This document shows, in pieces, positions 1 through 10,496 of a stretch of 28,971 nucleotides of DNA (position 1 is its first letter; the number at the start of each line of letters is the position of its first letter). Location: the NCBI GenBank assembly GCA_003243255.1, contig QFQM01000040.1:1-28971 (forward strand), written 5' to 3'. The notes below the pieces were generated by a model that was given only the letters and a program-made list of their open reading frames with translations, did no database searches and was not told the origin of the DNA. The DNA is from Flavobacterium psychrophilum (GTDB lineage: Bacteria; Bacteroidota; Bacteroidia; Flavobacteriales; Flavobacteriaceae). The position numbers were made by a program, and so were the translations under genes.

Positions 1-372
1 AAATGGCTTGTCGTAAATCAGGTGTATGTTTTCTGCTTCAAGTCCCGGTAATACAACTTCTTTCAACAGCTTTCCGAATAGTTGCTGCTGCTCATATACA
101 GTCTCATTGATTTCCTTCAGGTTCTTTTTATACAACTTCTTGTCGGCTTCAGCTTTTTTACCGGTCAGTTTTTTCAGGGCCATAAGGGCAGGAATGCGTA
201 CACGGTAAAACTCATCGAGATTAGAAGAATAAATAGAGAGGAATTTTACCTTTTCAAGCAAAGGCACATTATCTGATGCGGCTTCGGCAAGCACACGCCC
301 GTTGAATTCGAGCCAGCTGATATCCCTGTTGCGGTAAACGGGCACAGGCAAAATGGTATCTGTTTGAGGCAT
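1..372 (-). CDS. ppk1: Polyphosphate kinase 1, N-terminal part (cut by window edge)
   Basis: This is the first 124 codons of a minus-strand gene; the remainder lies left of position 1. The ATG is at 372-370 and the frame is open to the window edge. PPK1 makes polyphosphate from ATP reversibly through a phosphohistidine, but the catalytic domains are outside the window. What is visible is the PPK N domain: the motif [11 protein letters not shown] at residues 18-28, then [19 protein letters not shown] at about 37-55 and RVRIPAL just after, all hallmarks of the family N-terminus, followed by a Lys/Glu/Gln-rich helical stretch. It is divergent from tamB with 182 bases between the two starts, so both promoters must lie in that gap. 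The family call is firm; whether the full gene is intact cannot be judged. Confidence 0.93.
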   Translation of the reverse strand, partial: MPQTDTILPVPVYRNRDISWLEFNGRVLAEAASDNVPLLEKVKFLSIYSSNLDEFYRVRIPALMALKKLTGKKAEADKKLYKKNLKEINETVYEQQQLFGKLLKEVVLPGLEAENIHLIYDKPF

Positions 373-554
373 AACAAATAAATAAGAATAAAATTACGAA
401 CTAATGCCCCTAAATCGGTTAAGATTATGTTAGGTTTTATAAGAAACCCGCCTAAAACATTAAAGTAGGAATAAACTCTAAAATTTTTGTAAGTAATTTT
501 TTAGCAAAATTTTAAAAGAGTGATAGTCATTTTATAGCTATTTTTAGATCACAA

Positions 555-3500
555 ATGAATGCTAAGCTAAAGAAATACCTGCGTAAAGGACTAAAAATCT
601 TCCTTTGGATAATAGGATCGATCATTGGATTGTTCCTGTTGCTTGTCCTTTTATTACAAATACCCTATTTTCAGAATATCGCTAAAGAAAAGGCTATCAG
701 TTATCTGGAAAAGAAAATTGGTACCGATGTTAATATCGATAAGATAGAAATTGGCCTGCCAAAAAAGGTCATTCTGGAAGGTGTTTATTTTGAAAGCCAG
801 CAGGGTGATACACTATTGGCAGGAGATAAACTTGCTGTAGATATCAGTCTTTTTAAGCTGCTTGACAACGAAGTTGAGATCAATTCAGTCAATCTTCAGG
901 GAATTGTGGCGAATGTAAGGCGCAATAAAGACTCCGTTTTTAACTTCGATTATATAATTAAGGCGTTCACATCAGACAAGCCAAAGGACACGACTTCGGC
1001 GCCGATGAAATTCTCCATCGACAGGATTAACCTCGACAGGATCCGTATTAACTATGACGATAAGATATCTAAAAACAACCTGAAGGCAAATCTTACCCAT
1101 TTTGATACCCGCATCCGCAAGTTCGATCTGGATAAAATGGAATTCACCGTTCCTAAAATAAATCTTGACGGTTTAAAGCTTACCCTCAAACAGGGAATGA
1201 TTGATGAGATAGCCAGAGGGACTCAAAAAGCAGCGGAAGAAGCTTCCAAGCAACCCGATCTGAAACTCAACCTGGACAAAATCAATATTGCTAATGTAGC
1301 TATTGGCTATGACAACGAAGGCAGCCGCCTTGATACAGGGATCAATCTTAAAAAGCTATTTGTAGATGTCAACGAAATTGACCTAAAAAAACAATTGATC
1401 GATCTTGACAACCTGGAAATAAACGGTCTAAAGGGCAAGTTGGCCCTTGGCAAATTTGAAAAACAGGTGCAGCAGACGTTGCCTGAAGAAAGCAAAGCGG
1501 TGCAACAGGCGCAATGGAAATTTAAGCTTGCCGATGCCGATATTAAAGATGTCGCTTTTAAATTTGATGATGAGAATTCGGCTCCGGTTAAAAAGGGAAT
1601 TGATTACAAACACCTTGACATTAGCGATTTTAATCTTGAGGCTGAAGACTTATCCTATGCTCCTGATGCTATTTCGGGTACGCTTACTACGCTATCGGTA
1701 AAAGATAAAAGCGGACTGCATGTGGAAGAATTGCGAACAGCCTTCTTTTACGGGGCAAAAGGTGCTGAGCTGAAAGACCTATACTTTGTAACACCGTATA
1801 CACAGATTGAACGACATATTTCTGTTTCCTATCCCTCACTGGATGCTCTTACCAAAGATATTGGCAGTCTTACTGTTGATGCTGACATAAAAGACAGTCA
1901 TATCGGTTTCAGGGATGTATTACTATTTGTACCTGCTCTTGCTGATACCGCTCCTTTTAAAGGCAATGAAAATGGCGTACTCATCATTGATAGCCGTGTA
2001 GAAGGAAAAGTAAGCGACATACGTATTGCCAACCTTGAAGTAAGCGGTATTGGTGCAACAAAAGTTGCTGCGAGCGGAAGAATCATCGGTTTGCCGGATG
2101 TACAAAAAGCGTGGTTCGATATGAATGTAAGGGCATTTACCTCAACATCTAAAGACATCAATACTTATATCCCTAAAGGGACGTTGCCGGCAAACATTAA
2201 GCTTCCCGGAAATCTTTCGGCGAAAGCCAAATTCAAAGGAAAAATAAACAATTTTGCTGCAAACGTTGACCTTACAAGCAGCTTTGGTAATGCTAAAATC
2301 AAAGCGTTATTCGACCAGCGTAAAAAAGGCAATGAACTATATGATGCCGATGTAGACATTGACAATTTTGATGTAGGTACACTGATTACCAATGACTCTA
2401 TTGGCAGGATTTCGCTAAAGGCGAAAGTAAAAGGCAAAGGCCTCGATCCACAAACTGCCAATGCGAAGATAAAAGCCAATATCATTAAAGCCGAATACAA
2501 CAGCTACACCTATAAAAACCTGAATGTAGACGGAGCCATAAATAATGGAAAATTTGACGCTAAAGCCGATATGGCTGATCCTAACCTTGAATTTCAGCTT
2601 TTGGCCAATGGCGGGTTTAATGGTAAATATCCTAACGGGAAAATACGCCTTAATGTAGATATAGCCGACCTTGACAAACTGAACCTTCATGCAGGACCGC
2701 TAAAACTGCGCGGTAATGTCGACGCTGATATAACTGATGCCAATCCGGACAACCTTAATGGTACGGTTAAACTGCATAGCTTTATGTTTGCCAATGAAAA
2801 AGAACAGTTTGCACTTGATTCTATCAATATTATCGCTATAAGCCAGCCGGATACGACTGCAATTGAAATTAAATCGCAGTTTCTAAAGGCATACATGAAA
2901 GGTAGATACAAGCTGACACAGGTTGGCCCTGCCCTGTCTGCTACTATTGCTAAATACTACAATACCAATCCTACAGCACCTAAAAAATCTAACGTGCCGC
3001 AGCAGTTCGATTTTGGACTAGTAGTAGATAATGACCCGGTATTGTATAAACTGGTGCCACAGATAACAAGATTAGAACCTATTAAGATTGAAGGCCGTTA
3101 CGACAGTGCTACCGATAGCATTAAAATAAACGGGGCTATTCCAAGGATTGTGTATGGTGCTTATACCATATCAGGCGTTGACCTCAAGATTGAAACCCAT
3201 CAGGATTCACTTGCTTATAATGTAGAAATAGGACAGGTTCAGAGTGACCAGTTTCAGCTGGAGCACACAAGGCTGACCGGTGATATAAAAGACAACGTTA
3301 TTGATTACAAACTTCAGGTAGAAGACCGAAAAAAAGAAGAACAGTATATGGTGGCGGGTAAGCTAAAAGCTACCGACAAAAACATGGAACTCTCTCTGAA
3401 CCCTGATGGTTTGAAACTTAATTATGAGGAATGGAGCATAGATGAGAACAACATCATCCGCTTTGGTAATGATGGTATTTATGCCAATAACTTTGATATT

Positions 3501-5651
3501 AAGAGCGACAGCGGAGAACTGAAACTGCAATCGGCATCAGAAGCCCCTAATGCACCACTTAATGTAGAGCTGGATAATTTTAAAATTGAAACCCTTACCA
3601 ATATCATCAATAAACAGGAACTAAAAATATCTGGAATCCTGGATGGCAAGGCTGAATTACGCAACCTTACCAACAGTCCGGTATTTATTTCAGATCTTAC
3701 AATTGACAATTTAGCAGTAAGCAAAGACACCATTGGTAATATTAAAATCAAAGTGAATAATGAGATTGCCAACACCTATACGGCAAATGTTGAAATAAGC
3801 GGAAACGACAACCAGGCAACCATTGATGGAAATTATAATGATGCCGCCAAAAGCTTTGACCTTAATGTTGACATCAACAAACTGACTGTTGAAAGCCTGC
3901 AGGCCTTTAGCATGGGTGAAATTAAAGATGGTAAAGGCTACATATCAGGGAAATTCAAAATTGGAGGAACTACTGCCGACCCGGATATAAACGGTAACCT
4001 TACCTTTAATGATGTAGCGTTAAGAGTTACACAGCTGAATTCTTATTTCAAAGGAATTAACGACGAAATCCAGTTTACCAATACGGGTATCATGCTGGAT
4101 AATTTTAAGGTTAACGATGAAGAGAACAACACCCTTGATATAAACGGAAGAGTTAACACAACCGATTACAAAGATTTTGTATTTAACCTTACTGTAGATG
4201 CGGATGATTTCAGGGCGATAAACTCAACCGCTAAAGACAATGATTTTTATTACGGAACGCTGTATTTTGATGCGCACCTGAATGTAAAGGGTACTCCCCA
4301 AAGCCCGGTTATAGACGGTAACCTTAAGATAGATGACAATACCAAATTTACTGTGGTGCTGCCACAACAGGATCCGTCAATTGCGGACAGGGAAGGTATT
4401 GTAGAGTTTGTAGATGAGAGCAACAAACAAATGATGGAACGCCTTAAAATTGAGCAGACTGTAAATACTACCGAATTTAAAGGTATGGATGTAGCTGTGA
4501 ATATTGAGGTGGTTAAAGAAGCAGAACTCAACCTCATCATCGATAAAGGAAACGGTGATTACCTGCAGCTTAAAGGAGAAGCCCAACTTACAGGCGGTAT
4601 TGACAAGTCGGGAAAAACTACCCTTACAGGCCGTTATGAGTTTACCGAAGGTGCTTACCAGATGACATTCAATTTCATTAAACGAAAATTTGATATACAA
4701 TCAGGAAGCTATATCCTTTGGACAGGCGAACCTACCGATGCGACCATCAACATTAGTGCAGCTTATAAGGCTGATATTGCCCCTATTGATCTTGTTGGCC
4801 CACAGATAGCCGTTGAACAGCAATCGGTACAAAACACTTTCAAACAAAAGATTCCTTTCAATACCATTCTGAAAATGGAGGGCGAATTATTAAAACCGGA
4901 ACTTTCTTTTGATATCGAGCTTGAAGAGGGAAACAATAATGTGTCTACCAAAGTTATTAATACCACAAACGCAAAACTGGCACAGCTGCGCCAGGAACCG
5001 TCTGAACTTAACAAACAGGTTTTTGCAGTATTGCTGCTGAACCGTTTTGTAGGAGAGAATCCATTCTCAAGTGAAGCAGGCACATCAACAGGAGCTTTGG
5101 CGAGACAGAGTGTGAGCAAGATATTATCGCAACAACTTAACAATCTTGCCGGTGACCTGATTAAAGGTGTGGAATTAAATTTTGACCTTGAATCTACCGA
5201 AGATTATACCAGCGGGGAAAGACAAAACCGCACCGACCTGAATGTAAGTGCTTCCAAAAGGATGTTTGACGACAGGCTTAAAGTTACTGTAGGCAGCAGT
5301 TTTGGTGTTGAAGGACAGGCTCAGGCCAATGAAGACACCAACAATATTGCCGGAGATGTCGCAGTAGATTATCAGTTAACTAAAGATGGCCGCTATACTG
5401 TAAGGGCATACAATAAAGATGAATATGATGCCGCAGTACAGGGTCAGGTTATTGAAACAGGCGTATCGTTAATATTTACGCTGGATTACAACAAATTCAG
5501 GGAACTTTTCCACAGGACTGAGGAAGAAAAGGAAATGATAAGAAAGGAAAAGGAATTAAGAGAAAAGAAAAAACAACAGGAAAAAGAAGAGGAAGAGCGA
5601 AAAGCCAGAGAAGAAAAGGATAAAGAAACGCCAAAAGAAAATGAGAAGTAA
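555..5651 (+). CDS. tamB: TamB-like translocation/assembly module protein (DUF490 family)
   Basis: This 1698-residue AsmA/TamB-class protein is anchored in the inner membrane by one helix (about residues 15-36) after a Lys-rich cytoplasmic start. Most of the chain is long repetitive beta-strand sequence, rich in alternating Asp/Asn/Lys and hydrophobic residues (IDNFDVGTL and INGLKG types), as expected of the periplasm-spanning groove of TamB-like bridges. The conserved TamB domain is in roughly the last 450 residues. The tail from about 1655 on is almost entirely Lys/Glu/Arg and probably a charged helix or coiled coil. It overlaps the next gene, a TamL-type Omp85 protein, by 11 bases, which supports a shared transcript and a trans-envelope complex. 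Family knowledge suggests a role in outer-membrane protein assembly or phospholipid transport; substrate specificity is not visible. No recognisable promoter was found upstream. Confidence 0.93.
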   Translation: MNAKLKKYLRKGLKIFLWIIGSIIGLFLLLVLLLQIPYFQNIAKEKAISYLEKKIGTDVNIDKIEIGLPKKVILEGVYFESQQGDTLLAGDKLAVDISLFKLLDNEVEINSVNLQGIVANVRRNKDSVFNFDYIIKAFTSDKPKDTTSAPMKFSIDRINLDRIRINYDDKISKNNLKANLTHFDTRIRKFDLDKMEFTVPKINLDGLKLTLKQGMIDEIARGTQKAAEEASKQPDLKLNLDKINIANVAIGYDNEGSRLDTGINLKKLFVDVNEIDLKKQLIDLDNLEINGLKGKLALGKFEKQVQQTLPEESKAVQQAQWKFKLADADIKDVAFKFDDENSAPVKKGIDYKHLDISDFNLEAEDLSYAPDAISGTLTTLSVKDKSGLHVEELRTAFFYGAKGAELKDLYFVTPYTQIERHISVSYPSLDALTKDIGSLTVDADIKDSHIGFRDVLLFVPALADTAPFKGNENGVLIIDSRVEGKVSDIRIANLEVSGIGATKVAASGRIIGLPDVQKAWFDMNVRAFTSTSKDINTYIPKGTLPANIKLPGNLSAKAKFKGKINNFAANVDLTSSFGNAKIKALFDQRKKGNELYDADVDIDNFDVGTLITNDSIGRISLKAKVKGKGLDPQTANAKIKANIIKAEYNSYTYKNLNVDGAINNGKFDAKADMADPNLEFQLLANGGFNGKYPNGKIRLNVDIADLDKLNLHAGPLKLRGNVDADITDANPDNLNGTVKLHSFMFANEKEQFALDSINIIAISQPDTTAIEIKSQFLKAYMKGRYKLTQVGPALSATIAKYYNTNPTAPKKSNVPQQFDFGLVVDNDPVLYKLVPQITRLEPIKIEGRYDSATDSIKINGAIPRIVYGAYTISGVDLKIETHQDSLAYNVEIGQVQSDQFQLEHTRLTGDIKDNVIDYKLQVEDRKKEEQYMVAGKLKATDKNMELSLNPDGLKLNYEEWSIDENNIIRFGNDGIYANNFDIKSDSGELKLQSASEAPNAPLNVELDNFKIETLTNIINKQELKISGILDGKAELRNLTNSPVFISDLTIDNLAVSKDTIGNIKIKVNNEIANTYTANVEISGNDNQATIDGNYNDAAKSFDLNVDINKLTVESLQAFSMGEIKDGKGYISGKFKIGGTTADPDINGNLTFNDVALRVTQLNSYFKGINDEIQFTNTGIMLDNFKVNDEENNTLDINGRVNTTDYKDFVFNLTVDADDFRAINSTAKDNDFYYGTLYFDAHLNVKGTPQSPVIDGNLKIDDNTKFTVVLPQQDPSIADREGIVEFVDESNKQMMERLKIEQTVNTTEFKGMDVAVNIEVVKEAELNLIIDKGNGDYLQLKGEAQLTGGIDKSGKTTLTGRYEFTEGAYQMTFNFIKRKFDIQSGSYILWTGEPTDATINISAAYKADIAPIDLVGPQIAVEQQSVQNTFKQKIPFNTILKMEGELLKPELSFDIELEEGNNNVSTKVINTTNAKLAQLRQEPSELNKQVFAVLLLNRFVGENPFSSEAGTSTGALARQSVSKILSQQLNNLAGDLIKGVELNFDLESTEDYTSGERQNRTDLNVSASKRMFDDRLKVTVGSSFGVEGQAQANEDTNNIAGDVAVDYQLTKDGRYTVRAYNKDEYDAAVQGQVIETGVSLIFTLDYNKFRELFHRTEEEKEMIRKEKELREKKKQQEKEEEERKAREEKDKETPKENEK

Positions 5652-7956
5652 GCTATTATATTATGTCCCTTTTATCCTGCTGATAGTATATGGCTGCAGC
5701 AATACCAGACACTTGCCCGATGGTGAAGTGCTTTACACGGGGGCCGAGGTAAAGATTGAAGACAGCCTTATGTCTAAAAGTGATAAAAAAGCCCTGAAAG
5801 CAGAGATGGAAGAGCTGCTTCGTCCCAGACCTAACCGTAAAATATTAGGCTGGCGATTTAAGCTGAGCATGTACAACCTTGCCGGTGAACCCAAAAAAGA
5901 AAAAGGCTTTCGCTATTGGCTCAGGAATAAGGTTGGTGAACCTCCTGTAACCTTTAAGCAGGTAGACATGGACTACAATGCCGACGTGCTGCAAAACCGT
6001 GCCGAGAACAGGGGATATTTTAAAACGCGTACCAGTGCAGACTCTACCTCATCCAACCGCAAAGGTAAAGTTGTTTATACCGTCAGACCGGGTAAGCAAT
6101 ATACTATCCGAAATGTAATATGGCCGGATTCATTAGGGACAAGGCTTGACAGTGCCGTTACCCGTACCAAAAGAAGAACACGATTAAGGCCCGGAAGTCC
6201 GTATGATCTTGACAAGATTAAAGACGAACGTAACCGCATTGACGAAAGGCTTAAAGAAAAAGGGTATTTCTTCTTCAATCCTGATTACCTTATTATTAGG
6301 GTAGACAGTACTGTTGGTGACAATCAGGTTGATTTGAGGGTAAGGATTAAAGAAGATGTACCCGAAAGGGCAAAAAAGGTGTATACCATCAATAACATCT
6401 TTATTTACCCCAACTATTCGTTAAGTACTGCCAGAGACACCTTAAAAGCCCCTACAGAAAACGACTCGGTACAAAAATATAAAGACTTTACAATCATAGA
6501 TAATGAGCATAACTTCCGCCCTATCATTTATGACCGTACGCTGTATTTTCATAAGGGAGATATTTATAACCGTAAAGACCATAACCTATCCCTTAACCGT
6601 TTGGTAAACCTGGGTACTTTCAGGTTTGTGAAAAACCAGTTCAAGATTTCCGATTCTTTGGACACCGCGCTGGACACTTATTATTTCCTTACGCCCTTGC
6701 AAAAAAAGTCAATCAGGACTGAGTTATCTGCCAAGACGAATTCAGCAAACTACAACGGTAGTGAACTAACGGTAAACTGGAGCAACCGGAATACGTTTAA
6801 AGCAGCCGAATTATTAAGCATATCTGTTTTTGGAGGGCTTGAGGTTCAGATGGCAGGACAGAATAAAGGGTATAATGTGTATCGGGTAGGTAGCGATGTG
6901 AGCCTTACGTGGCCGCGTTTCATCACGCCTTTTAAAGTGGAGACGCCAAGTGCATACGTACCCAAAACAAAAGTATCTGTGGGTTATGAATACCAAAACA
7001 GGCAGAAACTGTATTCGCTGAACTCTTTTAAAACATCATTTGGCTATTTATGGAAAGAAGATATTACCAAAGAGCATGAGCTAAAAGTGCTGGATGTAAT
7101 TTATGTAAGCCCAAGCCGAGTTACTGAAGAATACAATAACCGTATAAAAGACGACCAGAGTGGTGCTTTGCAAAGAGCTATTGACAAACAGCTGATCTTT
7201 GGTCCTACCTATTCGTATACTTATACGAATACGATGAGACAACTTAAAAAGAATACCATTTACTATAAAGGTTCATTTGACCTTGCCGGAAACATTACAG
7301 GCTTAGCCACAGGTGCAAATATAAAAAAGGGAGACACAGTATCCGTTTTCGGGGTACCATTTAGCCAATATGCCAAAACAGAACACGACTTTAGGTTTTA
7401 CCACAAATTCAGTAAAAACTCGCAACTGGCTACAAGGGCTATTGTAGGTATTGGCTATCCTTATGGCAATTCCTCGGAGTTGCCTTATATAAGACAGTTT
7501 TTTGTAGGCGGCACTAACAGCATAAGGGCATTCAGGGCTCGCTCTATAGGTCCGGGTACTTATAGAGACACTACCGTGACAGCGAACTCTTTCCTTCCCG
7601 ACCAATCGGGTGACATAAAAATTGAAATGAATGCCGAGTACCGCATGAAGCTATACAGCGTGATACACGGAGCCGTATTTTTAGATGCCGGTAATATATG
7701 GCTATGGAATAAAAAAGACGGTATGCCGGGTGCCGAATTCACTTCCGATTTTTACAAGGAATTTGCCGTCGGTACAGGTTTGGGGTTAAGGCTGGATCTC
7801 TCTTTCCTGATACTAAGGCTTGATGGAGCTTTCCCTTTACGAAAACCGTGGCTGCCGGAAGGCGACCGGTGGGTTTTAGATGATATAGATTTTGGCAGTA
7901 AGAACTGGCGGAAAGAAAATTTTGTACTCAATCTCGCAATAGGATATCCTTTTTAA
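5641..7956 (+). CDS. tamL: TamL-like lipoprotein of the Omp85/BamA family
   Basis: This 771-residue outer-membrane protein begins with a lipoprotein signal peptide ending in VYGC (Cys19), the feature that separates Bacteroidota TamL from proteobacterial TamA. The N-terminal half has the POTRA-like pattern (KKVYTINNIFIYPNY, RLVNLGTFRFVKNQF). The C-terminal half is the 16-strand barrel, with the Omp85 loop-6 signature at about residues 621-631 (FVGGTNSIRAF, an IRAF variant of VRGF) and a last strand ending in aromatic Phe (LAIGYPF). The ATG lies inside the end of tamB, so translation is probably coupled. Length and layout fit TamL. By family it should insert proteins into the outer membrane together with TamB; essentiality reported for relatives is established knowledge, not seen here. 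A strong hairpin follows the stop. Confidence 0.92.
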   Translation: MRSKLLYYVPFILLIVYGCSNTRHLPDGEVLYTGAEVKIEDSLMSKSDKKALKAEMEELLRPRPNRKILGWRFKLSMYNLAGEPKKEKGFRYWLRNKVGEPPVTFKQVDMDYNADVLQNRAENRGYFKTRTSADSTSSNRKGKVVYTVRPGKQYTIRNVIWPDSLGTRLDSAVTRTKRRTRLRPGSPYDLDKIKDERNRIDERLKEKGYFFFNPDYLIIRVDSTVGDNQVDLRVRIKEDVPERAKKVYTINNIFIYPNYSLSTARDTLKAPTENDSVQKYKDFTIIDNEHNFRPIIYDRTLYFHKGDIYNRKDHNLSLNRLVNLGTFRFVKNQFKISDSLDTALDTYYFLTPLQKKSIRTELSAKTNSANYNGSELTVNWSNRNTFKAAELLSISVFGGLEVQMAGQNKGYNVYRVGSDVSLTWPRFITPFKVETPSAYVPKTKVSVGYEYQNRQKLYSLNSFKTSFGYLWKEDITKEHELKVLDVIYVSPSRVTEEYNNRIKDDQSGALQRAIDKQLIFGPTYSYTYTNTMRQLKKNTIYYKGSFDLAGNITGLATGANIKKGDTVSVFGVPFSQYAKTEHDFRFYHKFSKNSQLATRAIVGIGYPYGNSSELPYIRQFFVGGTNSIRAFRARSIGPGTYRDTTVTANSFLPDQSGDIKIEMNAEYRMKLYSVIHGAVFLDAGNIWLWNKKDGMPGAEFTSDFYKEFAVGTGLGLRLDLSFLILRLDGAFPLRKPWLPEGDRWVLDDIDFGSKNWRKENFVLNLAIGYPF

Positions 7957-7961
7957 AGCAC

Positions 7962-7995
7962 AAAAAAAGCATTCGCCGTGGCGAATGCTTTTTTT
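7962..7995. terminator. Bidirectional terminator between tamL and ndh
   Basis: A 16-bp perfect inverted repeat (7962-7977 and 7980-7995) has seven A on the left and seven T on the right, with a 2-nt centre. It lies between two convergent genes and can end transcription in both directions. Confidence 0.9.
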
Positions 7996-7997
7996 AT

Positions 7998-9284
7998 TTA
8001 TTCAGGAGCGACCTCCCCTTTCTTTCTGCTCTTATCAGGCCTTATGATCATTCGTAAGGAATGGTCTTTAGAGAAATAAGCAACCATCCAGTTATAGGCC
8101 GTAATAATCCTGTTTCTGTAACCTATAAGCGACATAACGTGTATGAACAGCCACATTGCCCAGGCAATAAATCCTTTAAAGTGCAATTCTGGCTTAGGTA
8201 TATCGGCAACAGCTTTATTTTTACCAATAATAGCCATTGACCCCTTATCAGTGTATTTGAATGTTTTAAGCGCTTCGTTTTTAACTTCGTGCTTAAGGTT
8301 TTTTGCTAACAATGTTCCCTGTTGTATGGGTACCTGTGCCAACTGTGGGTGGCCTCCCATAAAAGCTGCATCTACACCTTCCATAATACAGGTATCGCCA
8401 AGGGCATAGATATTAGTTGTATTGGCTACTTTATTGTAACCATCTACTATGAATCTTTTACCGCGTCCGTAGCTGGTTTCAGGAATTCCTTCAAATGTTT
8501 TAGCAGATACTCCCGCAGCCCATATCAGGTTTTTAGATTGTATAGTCTCTCCGTTGTGGAAGTAAACAGTATCATCTTTAAAATCGACCACACGGGTATT
8601 AAGCTTAATGATAACCCCTAGTTTTTCAAGAGCTTCATAAGTATCTTTCTGAGATTTTTTACTCATCGGAGCCAGAAGCGCATCGCCTCCGTCAACCAGA
8701 TAAATATTGCTAACGCTTGTAGAAAGTTCGGGATATTCTTTTCGCAAAATACCATTACGCATTTCTGCAAACATACCCGATACCTCAACCCCTGTAGGGC
8801 CACCACCGGCTACAACGATATTCAGGTATTTTCTTCGTTCACGGCTATTTTTGCAGATCGCAGCCTTTTCCATACGCTGCAACAGCTTGTTACGCATTTC
8901 GATGGCATCATTCAGTGTTTTCATAGGGATAGCGTTTTTGCGAACATTCTCCATCCCGAAATAGTTGGATTCTGCCCCGGTAGCAAAAACAAGACGGTCG
9001 TATTCAAGCTCACCGTTGTTGAGAACCACAACATTATCTTCTGTTCTTACCGATAGAACCTCACCCATTCTGAAATTGATATTCTCATTCTTGCGGAATA
9101 ACTTTCGAAAAGGATAACTGATGCTTGATGGCTCAAGAAAAGCTGTAGCCACCTGGTAAATTAACGGAGGAAAAAAATTGTAATTGTTCTTGTCAACAAG
9201 GGTAACATCAAAATTTTTATCACCTTCGAGGCCTTTGGCAAGATTTATACCTGCAAATCCACCTCCTACTATCACTATTTTCAT
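7998..9284 (-). CDS. ndh: Type II NADH:quinone oxidoreductase (NDH-2)
   Basis: This 428-residue flavoprotein oxidises NADH and reduces the quinone pool (menaquinone in flavobacteria) at the inner face of the cytoplasmic membrane without pumping protons. The first Rossmann fold begins at once (GGGFAG, residues 7-12) and binds FAD. A second nucleotide fold has AGGGPTGVE at about 159-167 for NADH. The FAD-closing motif YALGDTC is at 293-299, with LVFATGAES near 98-106 and NFFPPLIYQVA near 36-46, a typical NDH-2 stretch. The C-terminal region has a hydrophobic, Trp-rich membrane-anchoring segment (FIAWAMWLFIHVMSLIGYR) and ends in a basic tail. No residue appears to be missing. The gene stands alone, convergent with tamL and divergent from yihY. 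Confidence 0.94.
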   Translation of the reverse strand: MKIVIVGGGFAGINLAKGLEGDKNFDVTLVDKNNYNFFPPLIYQVATAFLEPSSISYPFRKLFRKNENINFRMGEVLSVRTEDNVVVLNNGELEYDRLVFATGAESNYFGMENVRKNAIPMKTLNDAIEMRNKLLQRMEKAAICKNSRERRKYLNIVVAGGGPTGVEVSGMFAEMRNGILRKEYPELSTSVSNIYLVDGGDALLAPMSKKSQKDTYEALEKLGVIIKLNTRVVDFKDDTVYFHNGETIQSKNLIWAAGVSAKTFEGIPETSYGRGKRFIVDGYNKVANTTNIYALGDTCIMEGVDAAFMGGHPQLAQVPIQQGTLLAKNLKHEVKNEALKTFKYTDKGSMAIIGKNKAVADIPKPELHFKGFIAWAMWLFIHVMSLIGYRNRIITAYNWMVAYFSKDHSLRMIIRPDKSRKKGEVAPE

Positions 9285-9534
9285 GCATTACTCTATTTAA
9301 AACGCCTTAAAAAATCAGCGTTTAACACCACTATAAAGTTAAGGATTTTAGTGTTAACAGTGCTCATATACACCGCTGCAGGAATCATTTTTATGAAATA
9401 ATTGGGTTTTGACAGGAGATATTGCAGGCATAGTAAATATGCACGCATAATTTATCACAGAATTTTATAGTTATGTTAATATTGTAGCGTTTACCTGAGG
9501 TGATGTGTAAATTTATAAATCCAATTCATACATT

Positions 9535-10485
9535 ATGATCAAGTATTTCAGAAAAACATCGCTGCAAAACGCATTTAAGATACTCAAAAATACCTTTAAC
9601 GGATTTATGGCCGACAAAGGGTTAAAGTTGAGTGCTTCGTTATCCTATTACACTATATTTTCGCTGGCACCGTTGTTGTTGCTTATCATTTCGCTGGCGG
9701 GGGCAATTTTTGGAAAGGAAGCGAGCGAAGGGCGTGTTTTCGAAGAAATAAATGGTTTGATAGGAAGTCAGGCCGCGATGCAGGTTCAGCAGATTATCCG
9801 TAATCTTCAGTTGTCCGGTAAATCGACAATATCGGCAATTATAGGAGGTGTAACGCTTGTAATTGGTGCAACAACTGTATTTGGAGAAATACAGGATTCT
9901 ATAAATATGATATGGAGGGTTAAAGCTAAACCTAAAAAAGGATGGCTCAAATTGATTAAAGACCGATTGCTTTCAGGATCCATAATTGTAGGCCTGGGCT
10001 TTCTGCTTATTGTATCATTGGTTATTAATGGTGCCCTGATGGCGCTAAATGACATACTAAAATCATACTTCCCCGACCTTACTATTATACTGCTGAATCT
10101 TGCAAATATTGTGATAAGCTTTTTGGTAATTACAGTTTTATTTGGGGTAATATTCAAGGTGCTCCCCGATGCTAAAATTGGCTGGAAAGATGTACGTGCC
10201 GGAGCATTCTTCACATCGTTACTGTTTTTATTAGGCAGATATCTGATAGGATTATACATAGAAACCACGGCAGCTGGTTCTCCCTATGGTGCAGCTGGTT
10301 CTATAATTATCATATTGCTATGGGTGTATTACACTGCGGCTATATTATACTTTGGTGCCGAATATACCCGCGAATATGCCTGCTTTAAAGGCACAAAAAT
10401 TGAACCTGCCGAGTATGCGGTATATGTGGAACAAACTGAAACTGAAAAAAACGTAAAGTTCATTCCTCCCAGACATGAGGATTAA
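9535..10485 (+). CDS. YihY/BrkB family inner-membrane protein
   Basis: The 316-residue sequence matches the YihY/virulence-factor-BrkB family. It has the typical opening GFMADKGLKLSASLSYYTIFSLAPLLLL, six or so hydrophobic helices, and the late motif SPYGAAGSIIIILLWVYY followed by AAILYFGAEYTREYA near the end. The family is widespread and was once misnamed ribonuclease BN; its function remains uncertain, with proposals including transport. After the last helix there is a short hydrophilic cytoplasmic tail. A hairpin with a T-run follows 11 bases after the stop. The 250-base region before the start, shared with the divergent ndh, is AT-rich and should hold both promoters, but I could not assign them with confidence. 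Confidence 0.9.
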   Translation: MIKYFRKTSLQNAFKILKNTFNGFMADKGLKLSASLSYYTIFSLAPLLLLIISLAGAIFGKEASEGRVFEEINGLIGSQAAMQVQQIIRNLQLSGKSTISAIIGGVTLVIGATTVFGEIQDSINMIWRVKAKPKKGWLKLIKDRLLSGSIIVGLGFLLIVSLVINGALMALNDILKSYFPDLTIILLNLANIVISFLVITVLFGVIFKVLPDAKIGWKDVRAGAFFTSLLFLLGRYLIGLYIETTAAGSPYGAAGSIIIILLWVYYTAAILYFGAEYTREYACFKGTKIEPAEYAVYVEQTETEKNVKFIPPRHED

Positions 10486-10496
10486 ACTGTCATAAA

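Noticed and set aside
4250..5143. Long minus-strand open frames inside tamB
   Set aside because: They are antisense to a well-supported gene, have Ser/Leu-rich nonsense composition and no recognisable domain.
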